From contig CAYTZH010000008.1 in the NCBI GenBank assembly GCA_964442285.1, forward strand, positions 62,001 through 126,000: a stretch of 64,000 bases of DNA, in the 5' to 3' direction. The translations under genes were made by a program, and so were the position numbers. The notes beneath the pieces were generated by a model that saw only the letters and a program-made list of their open reading frames with translations, made no database searches and had not been told where the DNA came from. Source of the stretch: CAYTZH01 sp964442285. GTDB taxonomy: Bacteria; Myxococcota_A; UBA9160; JAFDET01. Below, one piece after another: positions 17,514 to 25,962 of the stretch; within the stretch, counting starts at the first letter, position 1; every line of letters begins with the position of its first letter.

Positions 17514-19142
17514 ATGGATCCCTCGCCGCCGCCCGCTACCACGCCCGCGTTCCTGCGGCAGCTCGCGTCCCGGTTCGGGGAGCAGGAGCTGATCGTGCTC
17601 GGGGAGCAGCGCCTCACCTACGCCGGCGCCGAGCGCGCCTCGGCGCGCCTGGCCCGCGCCCTGCTCGGCGCGGGCGTGGGCAAGGGCAGCCGCGTGGCGG
17701 TGCTCTTCCCGAACGGGCCCGACTGGGTCGTCGCCTGGCTGGCCGCCACCCGCATCGGGGCCGTCGCCGTGCCCCTGAACACGTTCTACCAGCCGCGGGA
17801 GCTCGGCTGGGTGCTCCGCCACGCCGACGTGTCGCACCTGCTCGGCCAGGCCCGCTTCCTGCGCCACGACTACCTGGAGAAGCTCGAGCAGGCCGCTCCG
17901 GAGCTGGCGCGGGCCGGCGACGGCGCCCCGCGCGTATCCAGCCTGCCCTACCTGCGGGAGGTCTGGGTGCGGGACGCGCATCGCCCCTGGGCGTTCGACC
18001 TGGAGAAGCGCGTCCAGGCGCAGCTCGATGCGAACCCGACCCTGGATGCCGCGTTCCTGGCCGCGGTGGAGTCGTGCGTGACGCCCGCCGACCCGATGCT
18101 CGTGATCTACAGCTCGGGCAGTACCGCCGACCCGAAGGGCGCCGTCCACGGCCACGGGGCGGTGCTGCGCCACGCCCACAACCTGAACCGGTTCCGGGAC
18201 GTGCACGCCGGCGACCGCATCTACACCAGCATGCCCTTCTTCTGGGTGGGCGGCTTCGCCTTCGGCCTGGTGTCCGCCATGCACGTGGGCGCGACCCTCA
18301 TCTGCGAGGAGGTCTTCGAGCCGGGCCGGACCCTCGCGCTGCTCGAGCGCGAGCGCGTCAGCGTGGTCGCCGGCTGGCCCCACTACGGCAAGGCCCTGTC
18401 CGAGCACCCGAGCCTGCCCGAGCGCGACCTCACGAGCGTCCGCGCGGGCAACCTCTATGCGGTGCTGCCCCCGGAGCAGCGGCCCGCGGACCCGGAGCTG
18501 CGCTCCAACAGCCTGGGCATGACGGAGACCGGCGGCCCCCACACCATCGACCGCATGGACGTGGACCTGCCCGAGTCGCGGCGCGGGTCCTTCGGCCGCT
18601 CGGTCCCCGGTCTCGAGCACAAGGTGGTGGATCCCGACACCGGGGAACGGCTTCCGCCCGGGAGCGTCGGCGAGATCTGCGTGCGCGGCTACAGCCTGAT
18701 GCAGGGCCTCCACAAGGTGGAGCGGGAGCAGACCTTCGACGCGGACGGCTTCTACCACACGGGCGACGCCGGCCTCTTCGACGAGGACGGCTTCCTCTAC
18801 TTCAAGGCGCGCCTGGGCGAGATGATCAAGACGGCCGGCGCGAACGTCACGCCGCGCGAGGTCGAGGTGGTGCTCGAGTCCCTCCCCGAGGTGAAGGAAG
18901 CCTACGTGGTGGGCGTGCCCGACCCCGATCGCGGGCAGAACGTGGCGGCAGCCGTGGTGCTGCAGGCGGGCGCCGCCATCGAGGCGAAGGACCTGCGCAG
19001 TCGGGCCAAGTCCGAGCTCTCCGCCTACAAGGTGCCCCGCTTGATCCGGTTCTTCGCCCACGACGCGCTTCCCTTCACCGACAGCGGCAAGTGCGACAAG
19101 CGGCGCCTGGTCGAGCTGCTGACGGCCCGCGGCGGCGATTGA
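17514..19142 (+). CDS. AMP-dependent acyl-CoA synthetase/ligase
   Basis: This 542-residue ANL-family ligase has the ATP loop IYSSGSTADPKGAVHGHG (core A3 motif), NSLGMTETGGPHTID (A5), FYHTGDAGLFDEDGFLYFKA (A7/A8) and the C-terminal FTDSGKCDKRRLVELL with the adenylation lysine (A10). It converts a carboxylic acid to its acyl-CoA. ATG at 17514 is preceded by CAGGAGAGCG. It is divergent from the ACAD operon and lies just before tetR, so activation and beta-oxidation of one substrate class are probably co-controlled. Substrate not determined. Confidence 0.9.
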   Translation: MDPSPPPATTPAFLRQLASRFGEQELIVLGEQRLTYAGAERASARLARALLGAGVGKGSRVAVLFPNGPDWVVAWLAATRIGAVAVPLNTFYQPRELGWVLRHADVSHLLGQARFLRHDYLEKLEQAAPELARAGDGAPRVSSLPYLREVWVRDAHRPWAFDLEKRVQAQLDANPTLDAAFLAAVESCVTPADPMLVIYSSGSTADPKGAVHGHGAVLRHAHNLNRFRDVHAGDRIYTSMPFFWVGGFAFGLVSAMHVGATLICEEVFEPGRTLALLERERVSVVAGWPHYGKALSEHPSLPERDLTSVRAGNLYAVLPPEQRPADPELRSNSLGMTETGGPHTIDRMDVDLPESRRGSFGRSVPGLEHKVVDPDTGERLPPGSVGEICVRGYSLMQGLHKVEREQTFDADGFYHTGDAGLFDEDGFLYFKARLGEMIKTAGANVTPREVEVVLESLPEVKEAYVVGVPDPDRGQNVAAAVVLQAGAAIEAKDLRSRAKSELSAYKVPRLIRFFAHDALPFTDSGKCDKRRLVELLTARGGD

Positions 19143-19143
19143 C

Positions 19144-19167
19144 TTTCTACCTGCGCGCAGGTAGAAA
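19144..19167. promoter_or_regulatory. 24-bp perfect palindrome immediately upstream of tetR
   Basis: TTTCTACCTGCG (19144-19155) is followed directly by its exact reverse complement (19156-19167). It fills most of the 33-bp gap between the acyl-CoA synthetase stop and the tetR ATG, ending 8 nt before that ATG. TetR dimers bind palindromes of this size, so this is a strong candidate operator for autoregulation of tetR and the coupled fusion gene. With the trailing A residues it could also act as a hairpin for the upstream transcript. Confidence 0.75.
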
Positions 19168-19175
19168 AATGGGCG

Positions 19176-19877
19176 ATGTCCGCCGCCCTGCGCACCCCTC
19201 GCGCCGAGCGCACCCGGGTCGCTCCGCGCACCGCCCGCGCCGAGCGCACCCGCGCGGCGTTGCTCACCGCGGCCGAGACGCTCTTCGCCGAGAAGGGCTT
19301 CGCCGGGACGCGCCTCGAGGACGTGGCCGAGGTCGTAGGCATCCGCCGCGCGTCGATCGTCTACCACTTCCGCGACAAGCGGGAGCTCTACGACGCGGTC
19401 CTGGCCGACGTCCTGGGCGGCTTCCGGGTCCGCCTCGAGGCCGCCCTCTCTGCTCCGGGGCGGCCCGCGCAGCGTATCGAGGAGGCCGTGGCCGCGTGGG
19501 TGGAGTACGTGGGCGCCCGCCCCTCTCTGGCGCGGATCCTGATGCGCGAGATCGCCGACGGCACCACCGAGCGCACGCCGGCCCTGCTGGCGGAGATCGC
19601 GCCGTTCGTGGCGCTGGTCGAGCGCTTCCGCGACGAGACCCGCGCCGACGCACCGGCCCGCCCGGTGGAGCCCGCCCACCTGGCCAGCGCCATCGCCGGT
19701 GCGACGCTCTTCTACGTCGCGGCCATGCCCACCCTCATGCCCGGCCTCGACGTCGACCCGCTGGACGCCGATCAGCTCGCCCGCCACCGCGAGGAGGTGC
19801 TGCGCATCACGCGCCGGCTGCTCGGCGCTCCCCGGCCGGTCGCCTTCGAGGCCTCGGCGCCGCCGGAGGGCGCATGA
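19176..19877 (+). CDS. TetR/AcrR-family transcriptional regulator
   Basis: This 233-residue protein has an HTH at about residues 28-72 (ALLTAAETLFAEKGFAGTRL, EDVAEVVGIRRASIVYHFRD) preceded by a duplicated basic N-terminus (LRTPRAERTRVA and RTARAERTRAA). The C-terminal ligand domain is helical with FVALVERFRDE. The spacing to the palindrome at 19144 supports the ATG at 19176. Its stop overlaps the start of the four-domain fusion gene in ATGA. The ligand is probably an acyl-CoA or the substrate of the fused kinase/aldolase, which is inference. Confidence 0.9.
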   Translation: MSAALRTPRAERTRVAPRTARAERTRAALLTAAETLFAEKGFAGTRLEDVAEVVGIRRASIVYHFRDKRELYDAVLADVLGGFRVRLEAALSAPGRPAQRIEEAVAAWVEYVGARPSLARILMREIADGTTERTPALLAEIAPFVALVERFRDETRADAPARPVEPAHLASAIAGATLFYVAAMPTLMPGLDVDPLDADQLARHREEVLRITRRLLGAPRPVAFEASAPPEGA

Positions 19878-22800
19878 ACCGCCGCTGGCTGATGGGTCTC
19901 GACGCGGGTGGCGGCAGCGGACGCTGTCTGCTGCTGGACGCGGACGGGGGCGAGGTCATCGTCACTGCCCGGCCCTGGCAGCACCCCGCGGTCCCGGGCA
20001 GCGGCGGCCTGGGCTTCGCCCTCGACCTGGGCGACCTGTGGGGCCGCCTCGGCGCGGCCGCCCGCGAGGCGCTTGCCCGCGCCGAGGCCGCGCCCGCCGA
20101 CGTGCTGGGCGTGGCCGCCACGAGCATGCGTTTCGCCGCGGTGCTGCTGGACGCCGACGGCGAGGCGCTGTACGCCGGGCCCAACAAGGACGCCCGGGCG
20201 AGCCTGGACGGCCTGGCCCTGGCCGCCGAGCACGGGGAGGCGCTGCTGCCCCGGACGGGTCACTGGCCGAGCCCGGTCTTCCCGGCGGCCCGCCTGCGCT
20301 GGCTCCAGAAGAGCCAGCCCGCGCTCCTGGCGCGCGCCGACACCCTCCTGGCCCTCTCCGACTGGGTTGCCTGGAAGCTGTGCGGCGTGGCCTGCACCGA
20401 TCCCAGCCAGGCCGCGGAGTCGGGCCTCTACGACGTGGGCCAGCGGGCCTGGCTGGACGACGGGATCGAGGCGCTGGGTCTGCCGCGGACGATCCTACCC
20501 GAGGTGCGCGCGCCGGGCTCGGCGCTGGGCGGGCTCCTCCCCGAGGCGGCCGCCCACCTGGGCCTCGCGGCCGGCACTCCCGTGGCGGTCGCCGGGGGCG
20601 ATACCCAGTGCGGCCTGCTGGGCGCCGACGCGCTGGCGCCCGGCCAGCTGGCGGCCGTGGTCGGCACCACGGCACCGCTGATGCTCGTCCTGGACCGGCC
20701 CCACGTGGACGGCGCCGGCCAGCTCTGGACGGGTCTGCACCTCGTGCCGGATCGCTGGACCCTGGAGGCCAACGCCGGCCCCATGGGCGATGCCCTCGCA
20801 GCCATCGCCGGCGTCCTCCATCCCGGCGCGCCCGTGCCGGCGGCCTCGCTCCTGGCGGAGGCCGCGCGCTCCGGCCCGGGTGCCGGTGGCGTGCTCTCGA
20901 GCATCGGAGCCGAGCTGATGAACGCCCGCGAGATGGCCCTTCCCCTGGGCACCCTCGCCTTCTCCCACCTGAGCACGCCCGGCGGACCCACCCGCGCGGA
21001 CCTGGCGCGGGCCGTCGCCGAGGGCATGGCCTACGCGCTGCGGGGCAATGCCGCGCGGCTGGCCGCCAGCGCCGGGCACTCGCCGTCCGCCCTGCGCCTG
21101 ACCGGCGGCATGTCCCGGAGCCCGACCTTCGCCCAGCTCGTGGCCGACGTGCTGGCGCGCCCGGTCGAGGTGGCCCGCACCCCCGAGGCGACCGCCCTGG
21201 GCGCCGCCCTCTGCGCGGGCGTCGGCGCCGGGGTGTTCCCGGATCTCGAAGCCGCCGCGGCCCGGCGCGCGGCGCTCCGGGCGCGCTTCGAGCCCGACCC
21301 CGCCAACGCCAGCGAGTACGAGGAGCGCTACGAGGCCTGGGACGCTCTGCGCGAGGCGCGCGCCCCCGCCGACGGGCTGGCCCGCGGCGTGGCCCTGCAG
21401 ACGATCCTCGGCGGCGCCGAGCCGCCCTCCGCCGCACAGGAGCAGCCCGCCCGGCGCCCGCAGATCCTCGTCACCGCCGATTTGGACGAGACGTCGCTCA
21501 CCGCGCTGCAGGACCTGGGCGAGGTCGAGTACGCGCCCTTCCGCAAGGCGCTGCGCGTGCTCACCGGCGCCGAGCTCGTGGAGGCGCTCCGGGGCGTCGA
21601 CGTGTTCGTGACCGAGGTCGACGTGGTGGACGCCGGCTCCCTCGGCGAGCTGCCAGCGCTGCGGGTGGTCGCGAGCTGCCGTGGCGACGCCGTGAACGTG
21701 GACGTCGCCGCCTGCACCGCCCTCGGCATCCCCGTGCTGAATGCGCCCGGTCGCAACGCCGACGCCGTGGCGGACCTCACCCTCGCCTTCCTGCTGATGC
21801 TGGCGCGCAAGCTCCCCGAGGCCTCCGCATTCCTGCGTCAGCCGGACCTCGAGGCCGGGGACATGGGCCGGATGGGCCAGGCCTTCGGGCGGCTGCGCGG
21901 CGGCGAGCTCTGGCAGAAGACCGTGGGGCTGGTGGGCCTGGGCGCGGTGGGACGCGGGGTCGCGGCGCGTGCGCGGGCCTTCGGCGCCCGGGTGCTCGTC
22001 TTCGATCCCTTCGTCCCGGAGGAGCAGCTGCTGCTCGCCGGCGCGGAGCCGGTCCCGCTCGCGGCGCTGCTCGCGCGGAGCGACTTCGTGAGCCTCCACG
22101 CCGCGGTGACCGATGCCTCCCGCGGGCTGATCGGCGCCGCGGAGCTCGCGCGCATGCGCCCCGGGGCCTTCCTGGTGAACACCGCGCGGGCCGCTCTCGT
22201 CGACGAGGAGGCCCTGGCCGACGCCCTGGCCCGCGGCCACCTGGGGGGCGCCGCCCTGGACGTCTTCAGCGTCGAGCCGCCGGGCGCGGACCACCCGCTG
22301 CTCGCGTTCGACCACGTCATCGCCACGCCCCACGTCGGCGGAAACACCCGGGACGTGGCCGCGCACCAGGGCCGGATCATCCGCGAGGACCTGGCGCGAC
22401 TGCTGCGCGGAGAGCGGGCCCGCTGTGCCCTCAACCCCGAGGTGCTCGCGACCTTCGACTGGGCTCGTCCCCGCCCCCCCGTCGAGGCCGCGGTGCTCGA
22501 GGAGCTCGCCCGGAAGCCGGGTCCGGCGGTCACGGATCTCCAGCGCGAGAAGAAGGCGGCGCCCGCCGCCCGCGCCGCGGAGGCCGCGCCCCGCGCCGCA
22601 GCCGGGAGCGACACCGCCGGGGTCCAGCGCGCCTCCGAGGCGGTGTCCGCCATCCTCGACGCGTTCCTGGGGCGCCTGCTCGAGGGGCGAGCCCTCGAGC
22701 CCCACGCGGAGGGACGGGACGTGACGCTCCACTTCCGCATGCCGGACGTCCAGCGGGCATTCTGGCTCCGGCTGCGGGAGGGCCGCGTCGAGGCCGAGCT

Positions 22801-23701
22801 CGGCGATCCGGAGGCCCCGGCGGACGTTCAGCTCAAGCTCAAGGCCGACGTGCTGGACGGCATGTTCACCGGGCGCCTGAATCCCATGGAGGCGGCCATG
22901 GACGGCCGCCTGAGCTTCAGCGGCGACACGGCCAAGGCCATGAGCCTCCAGGAGTTCCAGGGCGTGCTGTCCGCCGCCTACGCCGCCGCGCGCGCGGAGA
23001 TCGGCGACCCGGGCGACCTGGCCTCGCTCCCGGACGCCCCCGGCGCCGCGCCGGCCCCCGCCGCGACCGCCGACGACCCGCGCCGGCAGCTGGTCCAGGT
23101 CGTCGACGAGCTCTACGCCCAGCAGCTCATCACGGCCACCGGCGGCAACGTCAGCGTGCGGATCGAGGGCCGCGACGAGCTCTGGATCACCCCCAGCCAG
23201 CTCTTCAAGGGCGAGCTCAGCCCCGAGGCGCTGGTGCGGATCGACCTGTCGGGAGCCGCCCTGGACGAAGGCGCCCGCGCGGCGTCGAGCGAGCGGCTCA
23301 TGCACTGTGCGGTGTATTCCGCGCGCCCCGAGGCGCGGGCGGTGATCCACGCCCACGCCCCCCACGCCACCATCCTCGCCAATACGGGGCTGCCCTTCCT
23401 GCCGATCTCCACCGACGCCGCCTTCTTCGGAGAGCTGCCCCGGATCCCGTTCCTCATGCCGGGCACCCAGGAGCTCGCCGACGCCGTGGCGGAGGGGATC
23501 CGCGAGGCGTGGGCGGTGCTGCTGCAGAACCACGGCCTGCTGGTGGCGGGTCGTTCGCTGCGACGCGCCGCCGACATGGTCGAGATCGTGGAGCGCACGG
23601 CCGAGATCCTGCTGGGCTGCTACGCGGTGGGCAAGGAGCCACCCGTGCTCCCGGAGGAGGCGGTGCGAACCCTGCGGAAGATGGGCGACCTGGTCGCCTG
23701 A
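19874..23701 (+). CDS. Four-domain fusion: LsrK-like FGGY kinase, 2-hydroxyacid dehydrogenase, SCP2-like domain, class II aldolase
   Basis: This is one uninterrupted 1275-residue frame. Residues 1-505 are an FGGY kinase closest in layout to autoinducer-2 kinase LsrK: N-terminal LDAGGGSGR, PWQHPAVPG, AGGDTQCG (catalytic Asp region) and TGGMSRSP. Residues 530-845 are a D-2-hydroxyacid dehydrogenase with GLGAVG at 688-693, NTARAALVDE (Arg), DVFSVEPPG (Glu) and TPHVGGN (His). An Ala-rich linker leads to an SCP2-like lipid-binding domain (917-1050). Residues 1067-1275 are a class II aldolase/adducin domain with catalytic Glu in SSERLMH and zinc ligands in HAHAPH and QNHG. Kinase, oxidoreductase and aldolase could form a channelled route for a phosphorylated polyol or DPD-like sugar. 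The SCP2 insert and lipid-gene context are unusual. Confidence 0.88.
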   Translation: MNRRWLMGLDAGGGSGRCLLLDADGGEVIVTARPWQHPAVPGSGGLGFALDLGDLWGRLGAAAREALARAEAAPADVLGVAATSMRFAAVLLDADGEALYAGPNKDARASLDGLALAAEHGEALLPRTGHWPSPVFPAARLRWLQKSQPALLARADTLLALSDWVAWKLCGVACTDPSQAAESGLYDVGQRAWLDDGIEALGLPRTILPEVRAPGSALGGLLPEAAAHLGLAAGTPVAVAGGDTQCGLLGADALAPGQLAAVVGTTAPLMLVLDRPHVDGAGQLWTGLHLVPDRWTLEANAGPMGDALAAIAGVLHPGAPVPAASLLAEAARSGPGAGGVLSSIGAELMNAREMALPLGTLAFSHLSTPGGPTRADLARAVAEGMAYALRGNAARLAASAGHSPSALRLTGGMSRSPTFAQLVADVLARPVEVARTPEATALGAALCAGVGAGVFPDLEAAAARRAALRARFEPDPANASEYEERYEAWDALREARAPADGLARGVALQTILGGAEPPSAAQEQPARRPQILVTADLDETSLTALQDLGEVEYAPFRKALRVLTGAELVEALRGVDVFVTEVDVVDAGSLGELPALRVVASCRGDAVNVDVAACTALGIPVLNAPGRNADAVADLTLAFLLMLARKLPEASAFLRQPDLEAGDMGRMGQAFGRLRGGELWQKTVGLVGLGAVGRGVAARARAFGARVLVFDPFVPEEQLLLAGAEPVPLAALLARSDFVSLHAAVTDASRGLIGAAELARMRPGAFLVNTARAALVDEEALADALARGHLGGAALDVFSVEPPGADHPLLAFDHVIATPHVGGNTRDVAAHQGRIIREDLARLLRGERARCALNPEVLATFDWARPRPPVEAAVLEELARKPGPAVTDLQREKKAAPAARAAEAAPRAAAGSDTAGVQRASEAVSAILDAFLGRLLEGRALEPHAEGRDVTLHFRMPDVQRAFWLRLREGRVEAELGDPEAPADVQLKLKADVLDGMFTGRLNPMEAAMDGRLSFSGDTAKAMSLQEFQGVLSAAYAAARAEIGDPGDLASLPDAPGAAPAPAATADDPRRQLVQVVDELYAQQLITATGGNVSVRIEGRDELWITPSQLFKGELSPEALVRIDLSGAALDEGARAASSERLMHCAVYSARPEARAVIHAHAPHATILANTGLPFLPISTDAAFFGELPRIPFLMPGTQELADAVAEGIREAWAVLLQNHGLLVAGRSLRRAADMVEIVERTAEILLGCYAVGKEPPVLPEEAVRTLRKMGDLVA

Positions 23702-23715
23702 GGGCGGAGACGAGC

Positions 23716-25401
23716 ATGTCCGAGTTCCCCTTGCACGAAGCGGTCGAGCGCGAGCTGCTGGCGCCCGGAGGCCCCTTCGAGGTCGGACACGAGCCGGTGC
23801 TGGGCGCCCGCTGCCCGGTGTTCGTGGAGCGGCTGCCGTCGCTGCGCGACCTCCTGGCCGCCTCCGCCGCCTTTGGCGACGCCGAGTACATGGTGTACGA
23901 GGACCGGCGGATCAGCTTCGCCGAGCACTTCCGCCTGGTGCGGTCCGTGGCCGCGGCGCTGCGGGAGCGCTACCGGGTCGCGCCGGGCGACCGGGTCGCG
24001 ATCCTGGCGGCCAACCGCCCCGAATGGGTCGTCGCCTGGTGGGCGGCGATCTCCCTCGGCGCGATTCCCGTGGGCTTCAACGGCTGGTGGGTCGCGGACG
24101 AGATCCTCTTCGCCCTCGAAGACGCCGAGCCCCGCGTGCTCGTAGGCGACAGCCGGCGGCTCGGTCGCCTGGCGGGCCACTCCTTCTCGACCCCGGTCGT
24201 GGAGATGGAGCGCGACTTCGCCACCCTGGAGCGCCACGCCCCGGATGCGGACCTCGACAGGACCCCCATCGCAGAGGACGACCCGGCCTGCATCCTCTAC
24301 ACCAGCGGGACCACGGGTCGGCCCAAGGGGGCCGTCAACACCCACCGCAACATCGTGGCCCTGAACCGCCTGCAGACCTGGCACGGACTGCGTCTGCTGA
24401 AGATCGCCCTGGCCTCCCGGGGCCCCGGCGCGGCCGCACCCCCGCCCGCCAACTGCACCCTCATCACCTCGCCCCTGTTCCACCTCTCGGGCCTCTACAC
24501 CGGCGCGGTCACCCTGCTCGCCGCCGGCGTGAAGACCGTGTACATGGAGGGCCGCTTCGATGCCCGCAAGACCCTCGAGGTCATCGAGCGCGAGCGGGTC
24601 ACGAGCTGGGGGCCCATGGGCACCGTGGCCCGCCGCCTGATGGACCACCCGGACGCCGGGCGCTTCGACCTGTCCTCCATCCGGCAGATCGGGTCGGGGG
24701 GCGCGCCGGTGTCCCCGGACCTCCAGGAGCGCATGCGTAAGGTCTTCCCGAATGCGCGCGCCTCCATCGGCCTCGGCTACGGCATGACCGAGGCCACCGG
24801 GATGGCGACGATCAACTTCGCCGAGGAGCTCGCGGCCCGGCCGCGTTCGGTCGGCCGGGCCCTGCCCACGATCGGCCTGGAGATCCGCGACGAGGACGGC
24901 CGCGTGCGGCCCGAGGGCGAGGAGGGCGAGATCCACATCCATGGCCCCATCGTGATGCGCGAGTACTGGCGGCGCCCGGAGGCGACCGCCGAGGTGCTGC
25001 TGGCGGAACGCTGGCTGCGCTCCGGGGACGTCGGCCGCCTGGAGGCGGGACACCTCTACGTGAACAGCCGCGCCCGCGACCTGATCCTGCGCGGCGCCGA
25101 GAACATCTATCCCGCCGAGATCGAGCAGCGCCTGGAGGCGCATCCCGGCGTGCGAGAGGCCGCCGTGGCCGGCGTGCCCCACCCCGAGCTCGGCCAGGAG
25201 GTGAAGGCCTTCGTGGTGCGGAACGACGGCGCGCGGGTCGGGGCCGAGGAGCTCGCGCGCTGGATCGGCGAGACCCTGGCCTACTACAAGGTGCCGGCCC
25301 ACTGGGAGCTGCGGGAGGAGCCGCTGCCCCGCAATGCGACCGGCAAGGTGCTCAAGCACGTCCTCACCGGCGACGGCCACAGCCGCTTCGTCGAGGAGTA
25401 G
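23716..25401 (+). CDS. AMP-dependent acyl-CoA synthetase/ligase
   Basis: This 561-residue ANL ligase has ILYTSGTTGRPKGAVNTHRN (A3), GLGYGMTEATGMATINF (A5), LRSGDVGRLEAGHLYVNSRA and RDLILRGAENIYPAEIEQRL (A7/A8), and LPRNATGKVLKHVL with the catalytic lysine near the end. The N-terminal 30 residues before the core are longer than usual. It starts 14 bp after the four-domain fusion gene and is probably cotranscribed with it, extending the idea of a single catabolic unit. Likely a medium- or long-chain or cyclic carboxylate ligase; not determined. Confidence 0.9.
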   Translation: MSEFPLHEAVERELLAPGGPFEVGHEPVLGARCPVFVERLPSLRDLLAASAAFGDAEYMVYEDRRISFAEHFRLVRSVAAALRERYRVAPGDRVAILAANRPEWVVAWWAAISLGAIPVGFNGWWVADEILFALEDAEPRVLVGDSRRLGRLAGHSFSTPVVEMERDFATLERHAPDADLDRTPIAEDDPACILYTSGTTGRPKGAVNTHRNIVALNRLQTWHGLRLLKIALASRGPGAAAPPPANCTLITSPLFHLSGLYTGAVTLLAAGVKTVYMEGRFDARKTLEVIERERVTSWGPMGTVARRLMDHPDAGRFDLSSIRQIGSGGAPVSPDLQERMRKVFPNARASIGLGYGMTEATGMATINFAEELAARPRSVGRALPTIGLEIRDEDGRVRPEGEEGEIHIHGPIVMREYWRRPEATAEVLLAERWLRSGDVGRLEAGHLYVNSRARDLILRGAENIYPAEIEQRLEAHPGVREAAVAGVPHPELGQEVKAFVVRNDGARVGAEELARWIGETLAYYKVPAHWELREEPLPRNATGKVLKHVLTGDGHSRFVEE

Positions 25402-25500
25402 CGCTGTCCCCAGCGGGTTGATCTCGAGCTCGGTGGCCTGGAGGAAGCCCTTGGGGGGCGACGTGCTCCGGGCGCACCTCGAAGCGGGCCCTCGCGGAGC
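25402..25500 (-). pseudogene. Possible scrap of a PaaI-like thioesterase
   Basis: On the minus strand RARFEVRPEHVAP reads in one frame and KGFLQATELEINPLGTA continues in the next, with a shift at a C6A2 run near 25460. The pair resembles the N-terminal part of PaaI-type hot-dog thioesterases (VRPEHxAPxGFLHA). It has no full-length frame and abuts the end of the convergent ligase gene. This is a by-eye resemblance only; chance similarity is possible. Confidence 0.25.
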
Positions 25501-25520
25501 GGCCCATCCCCGAGAGCAGC

Positions 25521-25697
25521 CTATCCCCAGGCCCGGTAGACCAGCCAGACGAGCGCGAGCTGGGCGCCGGCTCCGAGCAGCAGGCCCAGCACGATCCCCC
25601 TGGCGGCCGCGAGGTCGGAGCGACGGGGCGCGCGCGTCAGTCGCCCGCGGGTCATCCGGCCCGACAGTCCGTCGGCCAGCCCATTGGCTCCAGCCAT
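25521..25697 (-). CDS. Small single-pass membrane protein
   Basis: This 58-residue frame starts ATG at 25697 behind a strong G-rich ribosome site (GAGGGGGGAC). The N-terminal half is polar and basic (DGLSGRMTRGRLTRAPRRSD) and the C-terminal half is one hydrophobic helix (GIVLGLLLGAGAQLALVWLV) ending YRAWG. The topology, basic side in, suggests a cytoplasmic N-terminus. I do not recognise the family. It stands alone between the convergent ligase gene and the GH15 gene; the downstream gap (25698-25962) shows only a 6-bp hairpin, GATGCC-GGA-GGCATC. Confidence 0.6.
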   Translation of the reverse strand: MAGANGLADGLSGRMTRGRLTRAPRRSDLAAARGIVLGLLLGAGAQLALVWLVYRAWG

Positions 25698-25962
25698 GTC
25701 CCCCCCTCATCACGAAGACGGCGATGGAAACGCCATCCTGCGTGAGACGCTACAGGACCGCCACGGTTCCGGTCTGTGACGCCGCTTACGCGACGCCGAT
25801 GACGGCCGCGTGAAGGACCCGTTGCAGCCTCGATACTGCCGGATCCGGCCGGGTGAGGGAAGAGAGGGAATCCGCCCACTGGGGGCGCGCTTTTGTCGGG
25901 TTCGGGCCCCGGGGAAACCCCCGCCCGATCCGCTGCGGGTCAGATGCCGGAGGCATCTCCCC

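Noticed and set aside
19874..21390. Calling the kinase domain LsrK and proposing an AI-2 quorum-sensing locus
   Set aside because: No LsrR, LsrACDB transporter, LsrF or LsrG gene is nearby. Similarity to LsrK is in layout only and the substrate could be any ketose or polyol.
19874..23701. The possibility that the four-domain chain is several genes with missed stops
   Set aside because: There is no internal stop or frame change, linkers are Ala/Pro-rich as in genuine fusions, and no convincing ribosome site precedes the dehydrogenase, SCP2 or aldolase domain.
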